Notes: a model not told the origin generated them from the letters alone. A stretch of 64,000 nt of DNA from Helicobacter felis ATCC 49179 (GCF_000200595.1 NC_014810.2:1188311-1252310); one strand, 5' to 3'; numbered from the stretch's first letter, positions 17,752 to 28,527 are shown. Translations and numbers: made by a program.

Positions 17752-20030
17752 ATGGAGCAGCCACCTTTTTAGAGTTTTTAGACTTTAAATTTTTAAAGAA
17801 CGCACAAGTAGAGTATGTCGAAGTACCCATGCTCCAAAGAGATTACGCACAGGGGCGAAAATCCCAAATAGACATCGCATACAAATTTTTAAAGGCTCTT
17901 TTTGAAGTTTTAGAGGGCACAAAAAAGACTTTGCATCTTGATTTAGTCTATGGTTATGAGGATGGCTCTGTGTTTAAGCTCATCGATGGCCAACAACGCG
18001 TAACCACTCTATGGCTCTTGCATTTTCTTTTATACAAACAAGCCCATCGCCTCGAAGAGATTAAAGGGCAACTGAGTCATTTCACCTACCACGCCAGAGA
18101 GAGCTCCAAAGAATTTTGCAGAAAACTCTTAGAGGAAGATTTTGAGTGGGTGCAACAGCCCAGCGAGGTGATCAGTCAATATGAAGGCTCTTTTGGGGAT
18201 GTGAGCGACTTAGAAAACGACCCTACCATTAAGGCGATGATCCACATGCTCGATCTCATCTATGATCACCTTAAAGATAAGGGGGCAAGCCTAGATCGCT
18301 ACATTAGCAGACTCCCTAACATCTCTTTTGATGTGATCAATATGGAAGAGTTTAAGCTGGGTGAAGAGTTGTATATCAAGCTCAATGCAAGGGGTAAGTT
18401 GCTCAGTAAGTTTGAAAACCTTAAGGCTTTTATGGAGCAGGCTGATATTGCCTATGAATGGCTTTTAGCGTTGGATAACCACTGGAGCAATTACTTTTTT
18501 GAAAGCGACAAGGCAGAGGCTTTTGATCAACGCTTTTTTCACTTTTTACACTATGCTAATGCCTTTTTTGCCTTGCAAGATCGAGATTTCGACCAAGATA
18601 AATATCTTGATAAAATTTTTTCTACTGATCGCAGTATTGATGAGGGTAATTGGTATCGATTTTTACAAGAAGAGAAAAATTTAGAAGTCTTGGGGCAAAC
18701 CATTGATTTATTGTCAAAATGCAAAGAAAATGCCAAGAATCAGGAAAAATACCTAGAATTAAAGTTGCTAACAATAAATGACCCTAGCTTTTTTGAAGCA
18801 CAGGGAGAAAAGAGCAAAACCCCAAAGAACCAAGAGCCTAAACTAGAGAACAAAAAGATCGCTTATTTCTTTGCTCTCTTAGCCCTAAGCCAAGTCTATC
18901 AAGAAGGGGTTTTAGATAAGGATGTAAAAGATTACGCTAGGGTGTGTAAGCATTTCATTGAAAACAGCTTTCTTTATATTGCCGATCTCCGTGGTTTTGC
19001 TGGTCTTTTTCAAGCCATTGCTAAGGGTGTAACGCATAAAGAGGGCTTTCATGCCTTTTTGGCCAATACTAAAAAACAAACCTTCCATGGACTTTTTGGC
19101 CTAGAACAACGCAAAGCACAACTTATTTGTAGTGATGGGGCATGGGAAAACATTTTAGATCGAACAAGCAACCATGCCTATTTGGTGGGTTATGTGGGCT
19201 TTTTGCTGGAGTTTAGCAAGATAGATGGGCAGGAAAATCTGCAAAAATTTACAGACTATGCCACGCTCACAATGGAGATTTTAGATAAGTTTTTTATCAA
19301 TGACGCATATCCGCTTAGCTTGTTCCAAAGAGCCCTGTTGTGTTTTGGAGATTATTCCATTACAAGCACCAATCAATTTTTTGGCAACCGCTATGGAACG
19401 GGGATGTTCCGCCACCGTCAAATTGTCTTTAAGCTGTTTGAAAAAGCACCTTTTAAACCCCAAAAATATCCAAAGCATTCCTTTCATAAACTCTTAGACA
19501 ACCTTTTAAATATCGCACAAGGAACATTGCACGAAAAAATGCAAGACATACTACAGAGCTACATTTCACAGCAAGGGCAAGAGCTTTTAGAGGTTTCTTG
19601 GTCGCTTACAGAAAGATTTTGGTGGGAGCAACTCTTGCTCCAACAAGAAGAATTGTTTGGCTTTATCAATGCAGAAGTGGGCAAAGAGTGTGGACGAATC
19701 TATTTTTTTAATGATAGCAAGTTAAAAAAAGCCTACCTTTTGCTTGTCAAAAAGTATTCAGAAAAGGCAGTCGATTTGTTGGGCTATGCGCTCTATTGTT
19801 GTTTGAAACGCAAAATTAAAAACTTAGAACCCTATGAAAATGGCAGGCAAGTGCGCCAATTTGTATTCAATGGTTTTGCCATTTTTGCCAATAGCCAAAC
19901 CTCTACAATCATCCTAGAGCACATTGAAGACAAGCAAGCACCCCAACGCATTCCTATTAATCTTAATTCGGGGCAGGATGTCTTTAAAGAACTCCAAAGC
20001 GTAGTAGACAAAATTCAGGAGATGCTTTAA
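17748..20030 (+). CDS. DUF262-domain protein, gene 2 of pair
   Basis: It has 760 residues. The N-terminus has the same two DUF262 motifs in altered form: VPMLQRDYAQGR (about residues 26-37) and LIDGQQRVTTLWLLHFLL (about 75-92). The remaining 600 residues are helical with many aromatic residues (QRFFHFLHYANAFFALQ, ERFWWEQLLLQQEELFG) and match no domain I can name; no clear DUF1524 His motif is seen. Its start overlaps the stop of the first DUF262 gene (ATGA), so the two are surely co-expressed and probably act together. DNA in both looks AT-richer than the flanking housekeeping genes. Confidence 0.7.
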   Translation: MNGAATFLEFLDFKFLKNAQVEYVEVPMLQRDYAQGRKSQIDIAYKFLKALFEVLEGTKKTLHLDLVYGYEDGSVFKLIDGQQRVTTLWLLHFLLYKQAHRLEEIKGQLSHFTYHARESSKEFCRKLLEEDFEWVQQPSEVISQYEGSFGDVSDLENDPTIKAMIHMLDLIYDHLKDKGASLDRYISRLPNISFDVINMEEFKLGEELYIKLNARGKLLSKFENLKAFMEQADIAYEWLLALDNHWSNYFFESDKAEAFDQRFFHFLHYANAFFALQDRDFDQDKYLDKIFSTDRSIDEGNWYRFLQEEKNLEVLGQTIDLLSKCKENAKNQEKYLELKLLTINDPSFFEAQGEKSKTPKNQEPKLENKKIAYFFALLALSQVYQEGVLDKDVKDYARVCKHFIENSFLYIADLRGFAGLFQAIAKGVTHKEGFHAFLANTKKQTFHGLFGLEQRKAQLICSDGAWENILDRTSNHAYLVGYVGFLLEFSKIDGQENLQKFTDYATLTMEILDKFFINDAYPLSLFQRALLCFGDYSITSTNQFFGNRYGTGMFRHRQIVFKLFEKAPFKPQKYPKHSFHKLLDNLLNIAQGTLHEKMQDILQSYISQQGQELLEVSWSLTERFWWEQLLLQQEELFGFINAEVGKECGRIYFFNDSKLKKAYLLLVKKYSEKAVDLLGYALYCCLKRKIKNLEPYENGRQVRQFVFNGFAIFANSQTSTIILEHIEDKQAPQRIPINLNSGQDVFKELQSVVDKIQEML

Positions 20031-20375
20031 ACCTAGAGAGCTAGATGCAACCTAGAACTATATATTAAAGTGCAGAGATTCTAAAAGTCCCCGACTAAAG
20101 ATCGATGCAGTTTTTGTTTTATTGCTCTAATTTCTTAGATATTGTTACCAATACCACGCCCATAACTCCTATTCCAACTCTGCTTAAGTGGAAAAATATG
20201 GTATGGGGTGTGTTAACTCCCTATACCGCCAAACTCATTACTTACACGATGGAGAATTTGGTGGCAGTTTTAAGTTCCAATATTGCCCGGGGGAAACAGA
20301 TTGTCCGTCCCAAGACAACAGTTCCAAAGTGATGACCACTGCACAACAAAAATTTTATTCTTTAAAAACTTTGAT
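20031..20375 (+). other. Gene-free interval, possible outer-membrane protein scrap
   Basis: No intact gene is visible. One frame (from about 20188) reads VEKYGMGCVNSLY, then SFKFQYCPGETDCP and [19 protein letters not shown]. The cysteine pair and the TTAQ...LKTLI segment recall the extracellular domains of Helicobacter Hop adhesins, so this could be a remnant of such a gene. The evidence is weak: the frame is short, broken upstream, and runs into the end of radA on the other strand. Confidence 0.25.
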
Positions 20376-21716
20376 TCACATCCACTCAATGATTTGGGAC
20401 ACATCCTTAGCTTCATAGCAAGCAATAGAGGTTTTTAAATTGGGCTTTTTGGGCACAATCGCCTTTAAAAAGCCGTAGTTCTCCATTTCTTTAAGGCGCA
20501 CATTTAAATTAGGCACTTCTTGCACCGAGCCAGTGAGCCCCACCTCCCCAATAAAGGCGGTTTTATTGCTAATGGGACGATTTCTAAAGCTAGAGAGTAT
20601 GCTCGCGATCACGGCTAAATCTGCGCTGGTTTCACTAATTTTTATCCCCCCGGACACATTGATAAAGACATCGTAACGATTGAGCGGAATCTCTAGCTTT
20701 TTCTCTAGCAAAGCTAAGAGCATGTGCAGCCGGTTGGTATCAAAGCTAGTGGCTAGGCGTTTGGGATTAGCTAAAGAACTCTCACACACCAAAGCTTGAA
20801 TTTCTAAAATGAGCGCGCGCGAGCCCTCTAGCACCACACTTAAAGCACTCCCTGCCAAACTTTGCTGTTGGGAGAAAAAGAGTTTAGACGCTTCTTTAGC
20901 ACTCATCAGCCCCTCTGTGTGCATTTCAAAAATACCCACCTCGCTAGTTGCTCCAAAGCGGTTTTTAAAACTGCGTAAAATGCGTAATTCTCTGCTAGGA
21001 TCGCCCTCAAAATAAAGCACGGCATCGACCATGTGCTCTAAAACTCGAGGTCCAGCAATCGAGCCCTCTTTGGTGATGTGCCCGATGATAAAAATGGCGA
21101 TTTGCTCTTGCTTGGCTAGGCGCATCAGATCAAAGGTGATTTCTCTTATCTGAGAGATCGATCCGGGAGCCGAGCTTACCGCACTAGAATAGAGGGTTTG
21201 AATCGAGTCGATCACACAGACGGCGTAATTAGTCCCGAGTAAATGCGCCTTGATCGTGTCTAAATCAATTTCATTGAGTAAATACAACTTTTCTTGCACG
21301 CAAGCAAGCCGGTCCGCTCTTAGGCGAATCTGCCCTGCGCTCTCCTCCCCGCTCACATACAGCACGCTCAAACCCGTGCTAGCTAGCCCGCCTGCCACCT
21401 TTAATAACAGCGTGCTTTTGCCCACCCCCGGAGCCCCCCCGATGAGATACAGTCCCCCGGGCACAATCCCCCCACCTAGCACGATGTCTAATTCTTTTTG
21501 CGTGGAGCTAAAGGTGCTGATACTCTCTTGCTGCACTTGGCTAATAGAGATAGCTGAGAGTTTGGGGGTATTTTTAAGGGGTTTGAGGTTTTCTAGCTCT
21601 TTGGGGCTGATCTCAACAAAACTCTCCCACTGGTTGCAATTATTGCACTTGCCCAGCCATTTAGGACTGACAAACCCGCAATGTTGGCACTCAAAAACCC
21701 TAGACTTCTTGCCCAT
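20376..21716 (-). CDS. radA: DNA repair protein RadA (Sms)
   Basis: RadA is a RecA-like, DnaB-like branch-migration ATPase used in recombination and transformation. The zinc finger [20 protein letters not shown] is at the N-terminus, the Walker [11 protein letters not shown] follows, then the RadA signature KNRFG and a C-terminal Lon-like domain. I prefer ATG 21716 (MGKKSRVFE); an ATG five codons upstream is possible. The start lies inside the end of ftsY (17-base overlap), so expression is coupled. Length is about 446 residues, normal for the family. Confidence 0.96.
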   Translation of the reverse strand: MGKKSRVFECQHCGFVSPKWLGKCNNCNQWESFVEISPKELENLKPLKNTPKLSAISISQVQQESISTFSSTQKELDIVLGGGIVPGGLYLIGGAPGVGKSTLLLKVAGGLASTGLSVLYVSGEESAGQIRLRADRLACVQEKLYLLNEIDLDTIKAHLLGTNYAVCVIDSIQTLYSSAVSSAPGSISQIREITFDLMRLAKQEQIAIFIIGHITKEGSIAGPRVLEHMVDAVLYFEGDPSRELRILRSFKNRFGATSEVGIFEMHTEGLMSAKEASKLFFSQQQSLAGSALSVVLEGSRALILEIQALVCESSLANPKRLATSFDTNRLHMLLALLEKKLEIPLNRYDVFINVSGGIKISETSADLAVIASILSSFRNRPISNKTAFIGEVGLTGSVQEVPNLNVRLKEMENYGFLKAIVPKKPNLKTSIACYEAKDVSQIIEWM

Positions 21717-22587
21717 CTTTAAAGATCGCATCTAGCAGGCTTTTGACATACTCCATTTCCTCAAAAGGGATTAAATCGTTTTCTTTCTCCCCCACGCCCA
21801 AGTATAAAATGGGCAGTTGCAACTCATAAAGAATGCTCAAAATACACCCCCCCTTGCTCGTGCCATCTAGCTTAGTAACAATCACCCCGTCCAGCTCTAA
21901 GCTTTCATGAAAAATCTTAGCCTGCTCGAGTGCCGAACTGCCCTGAGTGCCATCTAATATTAAGATTTTATAATAAGGAGCGTTATTTAGTGCCTTGCTA
22001 CACACCCTAGAGATTTTTAACAGCTCGTTTTTTAGATTGGTTTGGTTGTGCAAACGCCCGGCCGTGTCGATGATGATTTGATCCACCCCCCGCGCGATCC
22101 CCGCCTCAATGGTGTTGTAAGCTAACGCGCTAGGATCGCTATTTTGCCCTGCACTAATCACCTCTAGTTGCAATTTCTCGCCCCAAAGTTGGAGTTGTTT
22201 GACGGCCGCAGCTCTAAAGGTGTCCCCCGCCCCTAGCAAAACTTTCTGCTTGTTGAGTAGGTGCTTTTTAGCTAGTTTAGCAATCGTGGTCGTCTTGCCC
22301 GCCCCATTCACCCCCAAGATTAAAGACACTAAGGGTTTGGTGTCAACGGGTTTGAAGCGCACTTGATCGTAATAACTCTCTTTGCGTAAAAAGCGCATGA
22401 GGGCGACTTCTAAGTGGTTGCGTTTGATTTGCTCGGGCAGGTGTTCTAAGAGCTTTTCCACGAGGTCAAATTGCACATCAAAGCCGATTAAAATTTCCTC
22501 CATCTCCTCTTTACTAAAAGTCGCGTCCTTAGTTTTGAGCAAAGAGGCGACATTTTGAATCGTCTTTTTGAAAAAGTTAAACATCAT
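21700..22587 (-). CDS. ftsY: Signal recognition particle receptor FtsY
   Basis: FtsY docks SRP-ribosome complexes at the inner membrane. The 295-residue protein has a short N domain and lacks the long acidic A domain, as in Helicobacter. The G domain carries [20 protein letters not shown] and [10 protein letters not shown]. It overlaps the lipoprotein gene upstream by four bases (ATGA-type) and radA downstream by 17. Confidence 0.96.
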   Translation of the reverse strand: MMFNFFKKTIQNVASLLKTKDATFSKEEMEEILIGFDVQFDLVEKLLEHLPEQIKRNHLEVALMRFLRKESYYDQVRFKPVDTKPLVSLILGVNGAGKTTTIAKLAKKHLLNKQKVLLGAGDTFRAAAVKQLQLWGEKLQLEVISAGQNSDPSALAYNTIEAGIARGVDQIIIDTAGRLHNQTNLKNELLKISRVCSKALNNAPYYKILILDGTQGSSALEQAKIFHESLELDGVIVTKLDGTSKGGCILSILYELQLPILYLGVGEKENDLIPFEEMEYVKSLLDAIFKDGQEV

Positions 22588-23153
22588 TCTTTCTTCGTAG
22601 TGTTGGTGCTAAGTAGGTCTTGAATATCTTTAGCTAGCATCTCCTCAACCACTGCGCCGTGATAGCTCTGATATAAAGTGCCATCAGATTTATAGAGGAA
22701 AAAATAGGGGAGTTTCCACTGCGCACAACCCAAACTCACACGCAATGAATCTAAATTGTCTTTGGGGTTGAGCAAAGTAAATTTAGGCGTGTGGGCTTTG
22801 AGATAGGCATCAATAGCTTCTTGCTTATAGGGTTTGTCTAACACAGCAACAAAACTCACGCCTTTAAAATTACTCTGCAAATGCTTTAACAGAGCACTAT
22901 AGGGAACAAACTTTGGCTCTAAACTCAAGAATAGTATAAAAATGGGTTGGTTGGATACCCCTTGAAGCTCTAACCCTTTTGGGGTGTGTTTGAGGACACT
23001 CGCCTGACCTTTTTGATCGACAAACTCCCATGTTGTGGGGACTTCCTTAGTTTTTGGCGCGACCTCTTGGGGAGGGCTCTCTTTTTTCTTATGCTGATCA
23101 GAGCAAGCACTCAGACTTAGCAAAAGCAAAATAAGGGCGTATTTTAGAGCCAC
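22584..23153 (-). CDS. Lipoprotein with thioredoxin-like fold, no CxxC
   Basis: It starts at GTG 23153. A signal peptide with lipobox LSLSAC puts Cys17 as the lipidated residue. The mature part resembles TlpA/thioredoxin-like proteins in its core ([40 protein letters not shown] with the cis-Pro position LPYF), but the active-site CxxC is absent, so it is unlikely to be a disulfide reductase. It overlaps rdxA by 10 bases and ftsY by four. The H. pylori counterpart near ftsY is also a thioredoxin-like hypothetical, as I recall. Confidence 0.7.
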   Translation of the reverse strand: MALKYALILLLLSLSACSDQHKKKESPPQEVAPKTKEVPTTWEFVDQKGQASVLKHTPKGLELQGVSNQPIFILFLSLEPKFVPYSALLKHLQSNFKGVSFVAVLDKPYKQEAIDAYLKAHTPKFTLLNPKDNLDSLRVSLGCAQWKLPYFFLYKSDGTLYQSYHGAVVEEMLAKDIQDLLSTNTTKKE

Positions 23154-23761
23154 CGAATCGCGCTCCCCTTAGGCTTACGCGCTTTAGGGGTGGGAGGCAT
23201 CGCTCCCTTGCCCAGCGCAACTAGGCAGGCAATTTTGGGAGGGTTAATAAAGGTGCTCAATGCCTGTTTAACCCCCTGGGGATCAAAACCGCCAATAATG
23301 CAAGTATCCACCCCCAAAAGTGTGGCTGCTAGACACATTTGCCCTACAGCGATATAGCATTGCTCTTTTAAATACCCATCAATGAGCTTTGAATCCCCCT
23401 GCAATCTCTCTTTAAGCAAAATATTCACCCCATCGCCAATGCGCTCCAAATAAGAGGGGGGGCAAAAGCTGGCAAAATAATCAGCTTTGAGCATACTAGA
23501 GTGCATATAGCCCACCACCACTAATGCGCTGGCATCTTGAATCATCTGCGCGTTGTAGCCCACATGGGGCAGGAGGGCATCTTTATGCGTGCCTTGTAAA
23601 ACCAAAAACTCCCAAGGCTGGGTGTTATAAGAACTAGGGGCCAACCAAGCGGCTTTGAGCACTTCTTCAAGCACTTCCTTAGCCACCGGGCGGCTAGGGT
23701 CAAATTTTTTGCATGCAAAACGGCGTTGCAAGAGAGAATGAAATTTTTCTAAAGACAACAT
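23144..23761 (-). CDS. rdxA: Oxygen-insensitive NAD(P)H nitroreductase, RdxA-like
   Basis: This is an FMN-dependent nitroreductase of 205 residues. RRFACKKFD (with the cysteine at the RdxA Cys19 position), APSSYNTQPWEF, EQCYIAVGQMC, GVDTCIIGGFDP and PPKIACLVALGK match H. pylori RdxA closely. RdxA activates metronidazole, and loss-of-function mutations give resistance; this copy appears intact. It follows metK by nine bases and overlaps the lipoprotein gene downstream. Confidence 0.88.
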   Translation of the reverse strand: MLSLEKFHSLLQRRFACKKFDPSRPVAKEVLEEVLKAAWLAPSSYNTQPWEFLVLQGTHKDALLPHVGYNAQMIQDASALVVVGYMHSSMLKADYFASFCPPSYLERIGDGVNILLKERLQGDSKLIDGYLKEQCYIAVGQMCLAATLLGVDTCIIGGFDPQGVKQALSTFINPPKIACLVALGKGAMPPTPKARKPKGSAIRWL

Positions 23762-23770
23762 AGGATCTCC

Positions 23771-24919
23771 TTAGTGTTTAAAATACTCTTGAATAGCTTT
23801 TACCTTGTCTAGTTGCTCCCAACTAAAGCCCTCGCGTCCAAAATGCCCATAAGCAGCCGTTTGGCGATAAATAGGGCGCAAGAGATCGAGGCTTTGGATA
23901 ATTCCCTTGGGAGTGAGCTTAAAAAGGGCGCGCACGCAGGCCTCTAATTCCTGAGGACTATATTTACTTGTGCCATGCGTGTTCACATAGACAGAAACTG
24001 GCTCAATAACCCCAATGGCGTAAGCAAGCTGGATAGTTGCCTTAGCACAAACCCCGCTAGCTACTAAATTTTTGGCAATATAACGCGCCATATAGGCCGC
24101 GCTACGATCCACCTTAGAGGGGTCTTTGCCACTAAAGGCCCCGCCCCCATGCGGACAACTTCCCCCATAAGTGTCTACAATGATTTTACGCCCTGTCAAA
24201 CCCGCATCTCCCTGTGGCCCGCCAATCACAAATTTACCCGTGGGGTTGATGTGGTAGATGATATTATCATTAAGAAACTCTTTAGGGAGCACTTTGTAGA
24301 CAATTTCCTCGATCACGGCTTCTCTGAGATGCTTTTGATCCACCTCAGGAGAATGTTGGGTAGACACCACGATAGTATGCACCCCCACAGGTTTTCCATC
24401 TTCATAGCGGATTGTAACCTGCGCCTTGCCATCGGGGCGCAAAAAAGGCAGGGTCGCGCTTTTGCGCGCTTGGGCCAAACTAGAAGTGATAGAGTGGGCT
24501 AAATAAATGGGTAGAGGCATATAAGAAGGGGTTTCATTGCAGGCGTAACCAAACATCAAGCCTTGATCGCCAGCACCCACTTCTCCATCGGCGCGATCTA
24601 CACCCTGATTAATATCTGGGCTTTGCTCACCAATCGCATTGAGCACAGCCGCACTGCGGTAATCAAAACCATAAAGCGCGTCTGTGTAGCCGATGTCGCG
24701 CACCACTGCGCGCGCGATCTCTTGCATGGGGGCATAAATTTTAGTTTTAAGTTCGCCTGCAATCACGCAAAAGCCATTGGATAGCAAGGTTTCGCACGCC
24801 ACGCGTGCATGCGGGTCGCGCTCAATAATGTAGTCTAAAATGGCATCGCTGATCTGATCGGCCATTTTATCCGGATGCCCCTCAGTAACCGACTCAGAGG
24901 TGAATAAATGGTTATTCAT
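23771..24919 (-). CDS. metK: S-adenosylmethionine synthase
   Basis: It makes S-adenosylmethionine from methionine and ATP. I chose ATG 24919 ([18 protein letters not shown]), the universal MetK N-terminus; the open frame extends 28 codons further upstream into tsf without similarity. The 382 residues include [12 protein letters not shown] and [19 protein letters not shown]. The start overlaps the tsf stop by eight bases (ATGAATAA), giving an rpsB-tsf-metK run. Confidence 0.97.
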   Translation of the reverse strand: MNNHLFTSESVTEGHPDKMADQISDAILDYIIERDPHARVACETLLSNGFCVIAGELKTKIYAPMQEIARAVVRDIGYTDALYGFDYRSAAVLNAIGEQSPDINQGVDRADGEVGAGDQGLMFGYACNETPSYMPLPIYLAHSITSSLAQARKSATLPFLRPDGKAQVTIRYEDGKPVGVHTIVVSTQHSPEVDQKHLREAVIEEIVYKVLPKEFLNDNIIYHINPTGKFVIGGPQGDAGLTGRKIIVDTYGGSCPHGGGAFSGKDPSKVDRSAAYMARYIAKNLVASGVCAKATIQLAYAIGVIEPVSVYVNTHGTSKYSPQELEACVRALFKLTPKGIIQSLDLLRPIYRQTAAYGHFGREGFSWEQLDKVKAIQEYFKH

Positions 24920-25979
24920 GACCCATCTGTGCAGCCACTTCGGCTGCAAAATCTTCGCTTTTTTTCTCAATCCCCTCGCCCACTTCAAAACGCACATAAG
25001 CACTAATGCTTAAAGTGTCCTGTAGCTCTGCTCCCTTCTCCTTTAAAACCTGCGCGATGGTCTTTTTATCATCCATCACAAAAAACTGCCCTAGCAGAGT
25101 GAGGCGTTGATCTAAAAGAGTGTTGTCAGCAATAAAGCGCTCCATTTTGCCCGGAATGATCTTATCAAAGATTTTTTCCGGCTTGCCCTGCTCTTTGAGC
25201 TCTTTTTTATAGGCTTCCTCTTGTTGGCTTAGCACTTCTTGGGTTAACTCAGCGTGGCTCACAAAGGTAGGAATATGTTTAAGAGGTTTACCCAAGCGTT
25301 TAGCCTCTTCGTTTTCTTTTTCCAATTCAGCCACTAGGGCTAATTTTTCCTGAGCGATAAACTCTGGAGTGAAGGCGTGGTGATCTAAAACAACGGGTTT
25401 CATCGCAGCGGCATGCATGGCGATTTGGCGGGCTAATTCGCGCAGTTTATCGGTGTTAGCCGGGTTAGTGTGGGTGATTTTAATGATTGTTCCAACCCGG
25501 TGATTAGCATGCAAATAACCATTTAAGGCTTCGTTTTCTTTGGCACTCTCATGGGTTAAACGACGCACTACGATATTTTCTCCAATTTTAGCGATTGCGC
25601 CGTGTAGATAACTTTCATAGGTTTGCCCCTCTACAGAGGCTTGATAGAGCGATTCTACACTCTCTACCCCTTGACCTTTAGCTACCTCCAAACTCTTAGC
25701 CACTAATGCTTTAAAGTGATCGTTTTTGGCTACAAAATCTGTTTCGCTATTGATTTCTAACATAGTGGCTTGTTTGGTATCTACCTCTAGGGCGATCACT
25801 CCCTCAGAAGCCACGCGATCAGCCTTTTTAACCGCTTTGCTCAAACCCTTTTGGCGTAGATGTTCAATAGCTTTTTCTAAATCCCCTCCGCACTCTACTA
25901 AGGCTTTTTTGCAATCCATCATGGGCGCATCGGTGATCTCGCGAAGTTGTTTAACCTGTGCAGCACTAATTTGACTCAT
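24912..25979 (-). CDS. tsf: Translation elongation factor Ts
   Basis: EF-Ts recycles EF-Tu from GDP to GTP. The 355-residue length is typical of Helicobacter. Visible landmarks are [16 protein letters not shown], the TDFVAKN motif that contacts EF-Tu ([12 protein letters not shown]), the dimerisation region, and HAAAMKP. It lies directly downstream of rpsB with a 14-base overlap, the standard rpsB-tsf pair. Confidence 0.97.
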   Translation of the reverse strand: MSQISAAQVKQLREITDAPMMDCKKALVECGGDLEKAIEHLRQKGLSKAVKKADRVASEGVIALEVDTKQATMLEINSETDFVAKNDHFKALVAKSLEVAKGQGVESVESLYQASVEGQTYESYLHGAIAKIGENIVVRRLTHESAKENEALNGYLHANHRVGTIIKITHTNPANTDKLRELARQIAMHAAAMKPVVLDHHAFTPEFIAQEKLALVAELEKENEEAKRLGKPLKHIPTFVSHAELTQEVLSQQEEAYKKELKEQGKPEKIFDKIIPGKMERFIADNTLLDQRLTLLGQFFVMDDKKTIAQVLKEKGAELQDTLSISAYVRFEVGEGIEKKSEDFAAEVAAQMGHE

Positions 25980-26754
25980 GGACTTCTCCCTGCTCTTCTT
26001 GATGTAATTCTTCTAAGACCTCGATGCGTTCCTCATCACTCACTGGCATCATTTCTTGAGATTCCTCAGAACGGCCTACAAGTTCCCGACCCTCTGTAAT
26101 CGCTTCAGCCATTTCTTTACAAAAGAGGCGGATAGAGCGAATCGCATCATCATTGCCGGGGATGGGGTAGTCTACCAAATCAGGATCGCAATTGGTATCT
26201 AGGGGAGCGATGATGGGAATGCCCAAACGGCGCGCCTCAGCCACGGCGATTTTTTCTTTCACCACATCCACTACAAACATCATGTCAGGCATTTGTTTCA
26301 TGTGGCGCACTCCGCCTAGATACTTTTCAAGTTTCTCTTTTTTACGCAAGATCATTAATTTCTCTTTTTTAGTGAGCAGATCGATCTGTCCGCTAGTTTC
26401 CATGTCTTCCATGATTTCTAGTTTGCGCACGGATTTACGGATCGTGCTAAAGTTGGTGAGCATTCCACCTAGCCAGCGGTAATTGACATAGGGGACATTG
26501 ACCTGCATTGCGTATTCTTTGAGTGCATCGCTGGCTTGTTTTTTAGTGCCTACAAACATGATAGTTTTGCCCTCAGAGCTTGCATCCCGTACTATGTTAT
26601 AGGTATAGCGGAAATAACGCAAAGTTTTTTGCAAGTCGATGATGTGGATGTTTTTACGCACCCCAAAGATAAAGCGTTTGGTTTTAGGATTCCAACGCCT
26701 TGTTTGGTGGCCAAAATGCACCCCGCATTCTAATAAGTCTTTCATTGTGATCAT
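25966..26754 (-). CDS. rpsB: 30S ribosomal protein S2
   Basis: It has 262 residues. [39 protein letters not shown] and [18 protein letters not shown] are the diagnostic S2 segments, and there is an acidic C-terminal extension of about 30 residues. It is the first gene of the rpsB-tsf-metK-rdxA-lipoprotein-ftsY-radA series on the minus strand. Confidence 0.98.
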   Translation of the reverse strand: MITMKDLLECGVHFGHQTRRWNPKTKRFIFGVRKNIHIIDLQKTLRYFRYTYNIVRDASSEGKTIMFVGTKKQASDALKEYAMQVNVPYVNYRWLGGMLTNFSTIRKSVRKLEIMEDMETSGQIDLLTKKEKLMILRKKEKLEKYLGGVRHMKQMPDMMFVVDVVKEKIAVAEARRLGIPIIAPLDTNCDPDLVDYPIPGNDDAIRSIRLFCKEMAEAITEGRELVGRSEESQEMMPVSDEERIEVLEELHQEEQGEVHESN

Positions 26755-26777
26755 TATTGCTCCTTAAAGTTTGCCAC

Positions 26778-26810
26778 CACACCCGACCGAAGACCTTAAG
26801 TATGGGTGTG
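26778..26810 (-). promoter_or_regulatory. Hairpin in rpsB leader
   Basis: CACACCC (26804-26810 on the minus strand) pairs with GGGTGTG (26778-26784), enclosing about 19 bases, 24 bases upstream of the rpsB start. Leaders of rpsB genes in many bacteria carry S2-binding regulatory structures. Whether this simple hairpin is one is not known. Confidence 0.3.
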
Positions 26811-26890
26811 TGTAGATTTGTCGCAAAGGACACGCGATTTTAACGCACTTCAGATAAAGGAGAGTTTAAGCACTTACAACAACACTTTTA

Positions 26891-26915
26891 ATATACATAT
26901 GTATATGCTAGCATA
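26891..26915 (+). promoter_or_regulatory. Tandem perfect palindromes upstream of small gene
   Basis: ATATACATATGTATAT (26891-26906) and TATGCTAGCATA (26904-26915) are each perfect palindromes and overlap by three bases, 28 bases before the ATG of the 44-residue gene. Two overlapping perfect dyads in a short intergenic stretch look like an operator, or a transcript hairpin with a -10-like element. Confidence 0.4.
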
Positions 26916-26943
26916 ACAACATCTTAATAGAAAGGAGAAAACG

Positions 26944-27078
26944 ATGGCACAAAGCAAAAGCGAACGGGATCACCACTCTAATCAGTGCAACCCGAACAAT
27001 CAAGCCTATAGAGATGCGCAAAATAACCGCGCTAACCAGCTCAACCCAAACCATCCGGAATACAAAGGCAACAAGTAG
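26944..27078 (+). CDS. 44-residue Asn-rich protein
   Basis: ATG 26944 follows an excellent AAAGGAG site (26931-26937) by six bases. The product is very hydrophilic and Asn-rich (about one residue in four), with a repeated pattern: RDHHSNQCNPNNQAY, then RANQLNPNHPEY. The paired NQ-NPN-x-Y motifs suggest two copies of a short structural unit. No signal peptide, no membrane segment, one cysteine. Short proteins with this NQxNPNN pattern occur in other bacteria, in my recollection, without known function. The strong binding site and operator-like upstream sequence argue for real expression. Confidence 0.7.
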   Translation: MAQSKSERDHHSNQCNPNNQAYRDAQNNRANQLNPNHPEYKGNK

Positions 27079-27160
27079 CCCTTCGGTCTTTCTGGTGGTT
27101 AGGTCCCTCAAGGGAGGAGGGGGCTTTGAAAACGATCCTCTCTCTTCTAAAACCCCTTAA

Positions 27161-28459
27161 CTAAAGCTTGAAAAACTTAAAATACCCCTGCGCTTTGTTA
27201 GTTTGAGGTGTGCGGCTCAAAACTAGATCGCCCTCTTGCATATTAGTCGTGATAGTGCTCCCAGCCCCTATTAAGACATTAGAGGGGATATTTAAAGGAG
27301 CGATGAGCTGGGTATCGCTTCCAATAAAAACATTCTGCCCAATAATGGTTTTGTGTTTGGCCTTGCCATCATAATTGCAAGTGATCACGCCCGCGCCTAC
27401 ATTGCTCCCCCGATCAATACTACAATCTCCCAAATAGCTCAAGTGCCCGGCTTTGACACCGTTCAATTTGGCTTGTTTGGTCTCCACAAAATTACCCACA
27501 TGGCTATTGATAATCTCAGAGCCCGGGCGTGTGTGGGCTAGAGGTCCTATGGTGCTATTTTCAATCACGCTATTTTCAATCACGCTATGCGCCTTGATGT
27601 GGGCATTTTTCAAATGGCATTTTCCCACAAGCCGCACCCCCTGCTCTAACACACAAGCCCCCTCAAAACTAACCCCCTTTTCTAAATAAATGGTGTGGGG
27701 GAGTTGCATGCACACCCCCGCCTCCATTGCACCCTCTCTTAGGCGATGAAGCATCGCCTCTTCAGCCTGTGCGCGCTGGCTCTGAGAGTTCACTCCCATA
27801 AAATACGCAGGATTGACAAAGATGGGTGTAAAATCTCCCCCCCCCAAACCTACCAGCTGCGTTAAATAATATTCTTGCTGTGCGTTATGGTTGTCTAGTT
27901 GGGGCAAAAACGCGCGCAAAAACTCTTGCCTAAAAAGATAAACACCTGCATTTAAGGTAGGGACACTCAAGGTTTGCGTATCCGCATCCTTCTCTTCTAC
28001 AATGGCTACTGCGCGCCCATCTTCTAGCACCACACGCCCATAACCTGCAGGCTGATCTAGATGAAAAACCCCCAATGCATTGGTGTTTTTAATCTCTAAA
28101 AAGGGTTTTAGGGATTCTTGGGTGATCAAGGGCATATCCGCATTCAATACAAGCACCTGTTCGTATTTGGTGGAGATGGGGTTTTTATGTGTATCCATTA
28201 AAGCTCCCCCCGTGCCCGGAAAGCGCAAATCTTGCAAATGCAAAGAAATATTTGTGTGGTTAAAGGCGTGTTGAATCTTTTCTGTAATGAGAGCGTGTTG
28301 GTGTTGCAAGATGACATGCACATCATCGCTCAAATCTAGAGCGGCATCGAGCACCCAAAAGAGCATTTCACGCCCGCAAATTTTATGCAAGACTTTGGGC
28401 ACATTAGAGCGCATGCGCGTGCCCTTGCCTGCAGCTAAAATCACAATAGAGAGAGCCAT
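27161..28459 (-). CDS. glmU: Bifunctional GlmU uridyltransferase/acetyltransferase
   Basis: GlmU acetylates glucosamine-1-P and then makes UDP-GlcNAc for peptidoglycan and LPS. I chose ATG 28459 ([16 protein letters not shown]) behind AAAGGAC; nine further upstream codons are open. Visible are the uridyltransferase P-loop [24 protein letters not shown] and a C-terminal left-handed beta-helix with [14 protein letters not shown]9 run at 27837-27845 (G9 on the coding strand) encodes GLGGGD in the linker region. Divergent from fliP with a 68-base gap, as in H. pylori. Confidence 0.95.
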   Translation of the reverse strand: MALSIVILAAGKGTRMRSNVPKVLHKICGREMLFWVLDAALDLSDDVHVILQHQHALITEKIQHAFNHTNISLHLQDLRFPGTGGALMDTHKNPISTKYEQVLVLNADMPLITQESLKPFLEIKNTNALGVFHLDQPAGYGRVVLEDGRAVAIVEEKDADTQTLSVPTLNAGVYLFRQEFLRAFLPQLDNHNAQQEYYLTQLVGLGGGDFTPIFVNPAYFMGVNSQSQRAQAEEAMLHRLREGAMEAGVCMQLPHTIYLEKGVSFEGACVLEQGVRLVGKCHLKNAHIKAHSVIENSVIENSTIGPLAHTRPGSEIINSHVGNFVETKQAKLNGVKAGHLSYLGDCSIDRGSNVGAGVITCNYDGKAKHKTIIGQNVFIGSDTQLIAPLNIPSNVLIGAGSTITTNMQEGDLVLSRTPQTNKAQGYFKFFKL

Positions 28460-28527
28460 AGATGTCCTTTTAAGCGATTTTAACACAAATGCACTATACT
28501 TTGGGATTCATAAAAACGAGGTGCGCA

